Shown in pieces: positions 22,017 to 24,437 of a DNA stretch of 24,437 nt. Numbering within the stretch: the stretch's first letter is position 1; each line of letters starts with the position of its first letter. The notes beneath the pieces are model-generated. The model did no database searches, was not told the DNA's origin, and worked only from the letters and a program-made list of their open reading frames with translations. A program made the translations under genes and the position numbers. This DNA comes from DATILI01 sp035476635 (GTDB lineage Bacteria; Pseudomonadota; Gammaproteobacteria; Burkholderiales; Burkholderiaceae_C): the NCBI GenBank assembly GCA_035476635.1, contig DATILI010000156.1:1-24437 (forward strand). The letters are read 5' to 3'.

Positions 22017-22248
22017 ATCGATCCCCGACGCGTTGTGGGCTGTTGCCCGATGGCTCAAGTTGACGCACGTCGCGCTTCCAGACGTAAAACTGTTTCCAGG
22101 CGCGCCTTTGTTCTTCTCGCATTTCCTTGGCTTGGCTTCGCCTGATCAGGCCATCCGCCACAAATGCCAGGATGACGATGACCAGGAGGATTCCGAGCAT
22201 GACGAGAGATCCAGAGATGAAGCTGGGCTCGTTGGCGATACCGTTCAT
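22003..22248 (-). CDS. Small single-pass membrane protein, unknown function
   Basis: This 81-residue protein has one strong membrane helix (about 14-35, SLVMLGILLVIVILAFVADG) followed by a highly charged RRSQAKEMREEQRRAWKQF segment and a polar tail. A GGAG site stands 5 bases before the ATG. The stop lies inside the start region of the downstream Crp/Fnr gene, suggesting coupled translation. No family is recognised; it could anchor or sense at the membrane for the adjoining regulator, which is speculation. Confidence 0.6.
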   Translation of the reverse strand: MNGIANEPSFISGSLVMLGILLVIVILAFVADGLIRRSQAKEMREEQRRAWKQFYVWKRDVRQLEPSGNSPQRVGDRFAHH

Positions 22249-22358
22249 GATGGCTCCGTTCTGCCAGCGTTGATCGAAGGACGCACAGGCGCCGACAACG
22301 CCCAGATATCTTTCTAACGGTAGTAGCGTGATGCGTCTGTACGGTGCCGCACATGTGC

Positions 22359-22373
22359 CAGGCCGGTGGCCTG
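22359..22373 (-). terminator. Weak hairpin after the second Crp/Fnr gene
   Basis: CAGGCC-ACC-GGCCTG forms a perfect six-pair stem with a three-base loop, 17 bp past the stop of the regulator at 22390. No T-tract follows, so it may be a Rho-assisted end or merely a chance GC palindrome. Confidence 0.3.
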
Positions 22374-22389
22374 CAGCCAGCGCGCGGGA

Positions 22390-23109
22390 TCAGGCTGCCA
22401 GTTTGGCGGGCAGAAGCCGGTCGTATTCCCTCTTGACCACCGCATAGCATTCGCAGGTGCGCTGTTCCAGACCTTTGCGGTCCTGCACCGAGATGTGCCC
22501 GCGCGCATAGCTGATCAGCCCGGCCTTTTGCAGCTTCAACGCCGCTTCGGTCACGCCTTCGCGGCGCACGCCCAGCATGTTGGCGATGAGTTCCTGCGTC
22601 ATCACCAGCTCGCTGCCCTGCAGCCGGTCCAGGCTCAGCAGCAGCCAGCGGCACAGCTGCTGGTCCAGCGAATGGTGCCGGTTGCACACGGCGGTCTGCG
22701 CCATCTGGGTGATCAGCGCCTGCGTATAGCGCAGCAGCAGGTGCAGCACCGGGCCGGCGCGGTTGAACTCGTCCTTCATGATCTGCGCCTTCAGCCGAAA
22801 ACCATGGCCGGCGCTTTGCACCACCGCGCGGCTGGGGGTGGACTCGCCGCCCATGAAGAGTGAAATACCCACAATTCCTTCATTGCCAACCACGGCGATC
22901 TCGGCCGAGGAGCCGTTTTCCATCACGTACAGCAGGGAAACAATGGCGGTCGTCGGAAAGTACACGTGGCCGAGCGAAATGCCCGACTCGTACAGCACCT
23001 GGCCCAGCGGCAGCTCGATCCACTCGAGCTGATGCTGCCAGCGCTGCCATTCGGATTCCGGCAGTGCGGCGAGCAACTGGTTTTTTCTGGGATCGGAAGT
23101 AATGGCCAT
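22390..23109 (-). CDS. Crp/Fnr family transcriptional regulator
   Basis: This 239-residue regulator has an N-terminal effector barrel (GQVLYESGISLGHVYFPT at 36-53, then AVVGNEGIVGISLFMGG), a long dimer helix, and a winged helix with QELIANMLGVRREGVTEAA. It lacks the N-terminal cysteines of FNR and the Arg/Ser pair that marks cAMP binding in CRP is not evident, so the ligand is unknown. The C-terminus ends in a TCECYAVVKREYDRLLP segment. It is a paralogue of the 21324-22016 gene. It probably controls nearby stress genes. The 108-bp gap upstream holds a palindrome at 23161-23171 and the terminator of the DUF1488 gene. Confidence 0.88.
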   Translation of the reverse strand: MAITSDPRKNQLLAALPESEWQRWQHQLEWIELPLGQVLYESGISLGHVYFPTTAIVSLLYVMENGSSAEIAVVGNEGIVGISLFMGGESTPSRAVVQSAGHGFRLKAQIMKDEFNRAGPVLHLLLRYTQALITQMAQTAVCNRHHSLDQQLCRWLLLSLDRLQGSELVMTQELIANMLGVRREGVTEAALKLQKAGLISYARGHISVQDRKGLEQRTCECYAVVKREYDRLLPAKLAA

Positions 23110-23160
23110 GGCGGAGCTGGTGGAAGGGACTTGGACGGTTTCCCCTCAGTATAGGCAGTC

Positions 23161-23171
23161 ACATGCCATGT
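23161..23171. promoter_or_regulatory. Palindrome upstream of the second Crp/Fnr gene
   Basis: ACATG-C-CATGT is a perfect short palindrome 51 bases before the ATG at 23109, a plausible position for an operator, possibly autoregulatory. It does not match the FNR/CRP half-sites TTGAT or TGTGA. Confidence 0.25.
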
Positions 23172-23189
23172 CTATGTCCGCTAGCGCAC

Positions 23190-23211
23190 AAATAAGGGGC
23201 ATTGCGGCCCC
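23190..23211 (-). terminator. Intrinsic terminator of the DUF1488 gene
   Basis: Read on the minus strand, GGGGC-CGCAAT-GCCCC is followed directly by TTATTT: a five-pair GC stem and a T-rich tail, starting 6 bp beyond the TAA at 23218. Outer bases ATAAGG and CCTTAT (23192-23221) can extend an alternative pairing. Confidence 0.55.
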
Positions 23212-23217
23212 GCAGCC

Positions 23218-23478
23218 TTATGGGCCATTGGCGCTGATATCCGCATCGCGAAGCATGACCGGTTCGACCGAGCCCTTTGCGACCCGGCGCCGGACCGCAG
23301 CGTCGATTTCTATGGCGTTCTCGGTGTAGGTTGCCAAGGGGTCGTCGTCACTGTGCAGCGCGTGGTAGCGGTAGTGCAAAGTCTCCTTGCCAATGCTGGC
23401 ACCGACAAACTGATCCTCGATCAGAACCCAGAATCGGACCGTTCTTGAAGCTTCGTGAAAGTAGGACCCTTGCGTCAT
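23218..23478 (-). CDS. DUF1488-like small protein
   Basis: The 86-residue product shows VRFWVLIEDQFVGASIGKE (14-32), a LHYRYHA stretch, and AVRRRVAKGSVEPVMLRD near the end. The pattern of a short two-strand start, an ISxEALxxR-like helix and a terminal basic helix resembles DUF1488 proteins. The function is unknown. The open frame runs far upstream, but that part reads as shadow of the ferritin gene. ATG 23478 gives the family-like start, though its ribosome site is weak. It is divergent from the ferritin-like gene, with about 200 bp between them in which I see no clear promoter. Confidence 0.65.
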   Translation of the reverse strand: MTQGSYFHEASRTVRFWVLIEDQFVGASIGKETLHYRYHALHSDDDPLATYTENAIEIDAAVRRRVAKGSVEPVMLRDADISANGP

Positions 23479-23679
23479 GGCCCTACCGTGCGCCACTCGC
23501 GGCGCGCCGTCTGTGCGGTTGAGCACATAGGCAGTAACGAGGTGTTTGCATTCGGCGCACGCTCCTACGTTGGCTGGCGCCGCCGGCCGATGGCTGCGCG
23601 GCGCAGGAACTCCCATAGTGGGCCATGCGGCCTGCTGCTTCGCGCAGGCGTCGCATCGTTTCACCAACTCGGGAACACC

Positions 23680-24252
23680 ATGATCATCACCAAAGAATCC
23701 AGTAACGTGAAGAAAATGCCGGTGGGCGACCATGTGCGCCTGGTGCTGGACGAAGCCGCGCTCGAAGTCGCCAGGCGCAACCTGGACCAGGGCGCGATGA
23801 CGCCGCACTACGGCCCGTGGCGCCAGGACATCATCAAGCTGCTCAACGACTCGCTGGCCACCGAACTGGTCTGCGTGCTGCGCTACAAGCGCCACCATTT
23901 CACCGCCGACGGCCTGGCTTCACCGAAGATCGCCGAGGAATTCCTGGTGCACGCGAACGAGGAGGCGGCCCACGCCGACCGGCTGGCCCAGCGCATCGTG
24001 CAACTCGGCGGTGAACCCGATTTCTCGCCGGACTCGCTGAGCCAGCGCAGCCATGCCGCTTATGACGATTCGTCGGATCTCAAGGAGATGATCCGGGCCA
24101 ACCTGGTCGCCGAGCGCGTGGCGATCGAGGCCTACAGCCAGATCATCTCGCTGATCGGCGAGAAGGATTCCACCACCCGCCGCCTGCTCGAAGACATCCT
24201 GAGCGAAGAGCAGAAGCACGCCGATGAACTCAAGGACTGGCTGGTGGACTGA
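23680..24252 (+). CDS. Ferritin-like (bacterioferritin/Dps-type) iron-binding protein
   Basis: This 190-residue four-helix protein has diiron-type ligands: Glu62 in helix 1 (LATELVCVLRYKRHHF), Glu95xxHis98 in helix 2, Glu145 in helix 3 (NLVAERVAIEAY) and Glu177xxHis180 in helix 4. This is the bacterioferritin/DPS-like pattern, with an N-terminal extension of about 45 residues. Iron oxidation and storage or protection from peroxide is the likely role, in the cytoplasm. GGGA precedes ATG 23680 at a fair distance; the frame upstream is open but lacks a better start. It fits the stress theme of the region. Confidence 0.85.
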   Translation: MIITKESSNVKKMPVGDHVRLVLDEAALEVARRNLDQGAMTPHYGPWRQDIIKLLNDSLATELVCVLRYKRHHFTADGLASPKIAEEFLVHANEEAAHADRLAQRIVQLGGEPDFSPDSLSQRSHAAYDDSSDLKEMIRANLVAERVAIEAYSQIISLIGEKDSTTRRLLEDILSEEQKHADELKDWLVD

Positions 24253-24405
24253 AAACCCGAATCGGCGCCATCCCCGCGTATTGCCCCGTCTGTTCGGCAG
24301 CGTACAGACCGGGCATCCATTGAAGTGCAAGATGTTCCCTCGCCGGAACGCCATGGCTCTGCCTGTCTCGGCTTCACCCCCCAATTTCACATCCAACGGA
24401 CCCGC

Positions 24406-24437
24406 ATGAGAAAAGCTATTGAGAAGCGCAACTGGGG
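24406..24437 (+). CDS. Possible start of a gene running off the right edge
   Basis: ATG at 24406 opens a frame reading MRKAIEKRNW to the edge, with a weak AACGGA site 5 bases before it. It overlaps the stop of a short open frame (ATGA). Too little is visible to name it or be sure it is coding. Confidence 0.3.
   Translation, partial: MRKAIEKRNW

Noticed and set aside
1..24437. Mobile element, CRISPR array, tRNA or rRNA genes
   Set aside because: No transposase or integrase domain, terminal repeats, regularly spaced short repeats or RNA gene signatures were seen; the only long repeat is the PAS duplication.

Overview
The window is GC-rich, tightly packed bacterial chromosome with no rRNA, tRNA, insertion sequence, integrase or CRISPR. 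The protein families (CbpA/CbpM, DUF1003, UspA, two Crp/Fnr regulators, a P2A Ca-type ATPase, proteobacterial KaiB/KaiC, several GGDEF-EAL proteins) and the codon bias suggest a betaproteobacterium, probably Burkholderiales. That placement is an inference from gene style, not from a marker gene. The overall theme is stress and energy-state sensing that converges on cyclic di-GMP.

Layout, left to right. (1) 1-3318, plus: end of an unidentified gene, then a two-domain KaiC-like ATPase, then a diguanylate cyclase fused to a histidine-kinase core whose phospho-accepting His is a Gln. (2) 3406-5281, plus: a truncated copper-chaperone-like fragment, DUF1003 membrane protein, cbpA and cbpM, all overlapping. 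(3) 5284-6061, minus: uspA then a small cupin gene. (4) 6208-9359, plus: a small c-type cytochrome overlapping a calcium-type P-ATPase. (5) 9610-16113, plus: a four-gene phosphosignalling operon in which every junction is an ATGA overlap: PAS-PAS histidine kinase, single-domain response regulator, REC-GAF-GGDEF-EAL, REC-PAS-GGDEF-EAL. A flavodoxin-fold oxidoreductase follows at 16191-17261. (6) 21177-17307, minus: a KaiC shortened to its first domain, KaiB, and a PAS-PAS-GAF-GGDEF-EAL protein, again joined by ATGA overlaps. (7) 23478-21324, minus: a DUF1488 protein, two Crp/Fnr regulators and a small membrane protein. (8) 23680-24252, plus: a ferritin-like protein, then the first codons of another possible gene.

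How the parts may work together. Two Kai-type ATPase modules bracket the region. The left one is followed by an intact GGDEF (synthesis of c-di-GMP), the right one by an intact EAL with a degenerate GGDEF (degradation). Between them, two neighbouring response-regulator proteins have complementary lesions: one keeps EAL and has lost GGDEF, the other keeps GGDEF and has lost the Glu of EAL. The inferred picture is a locus where clock-like or ATP-state-sensing KaiC proteins and a histidine kinase set c-di-GMP levels in opposite directions, among stress-protein genes. The C1-only KaiC with KaiB and a phosphodiesterase in one operon is the most unusual element.
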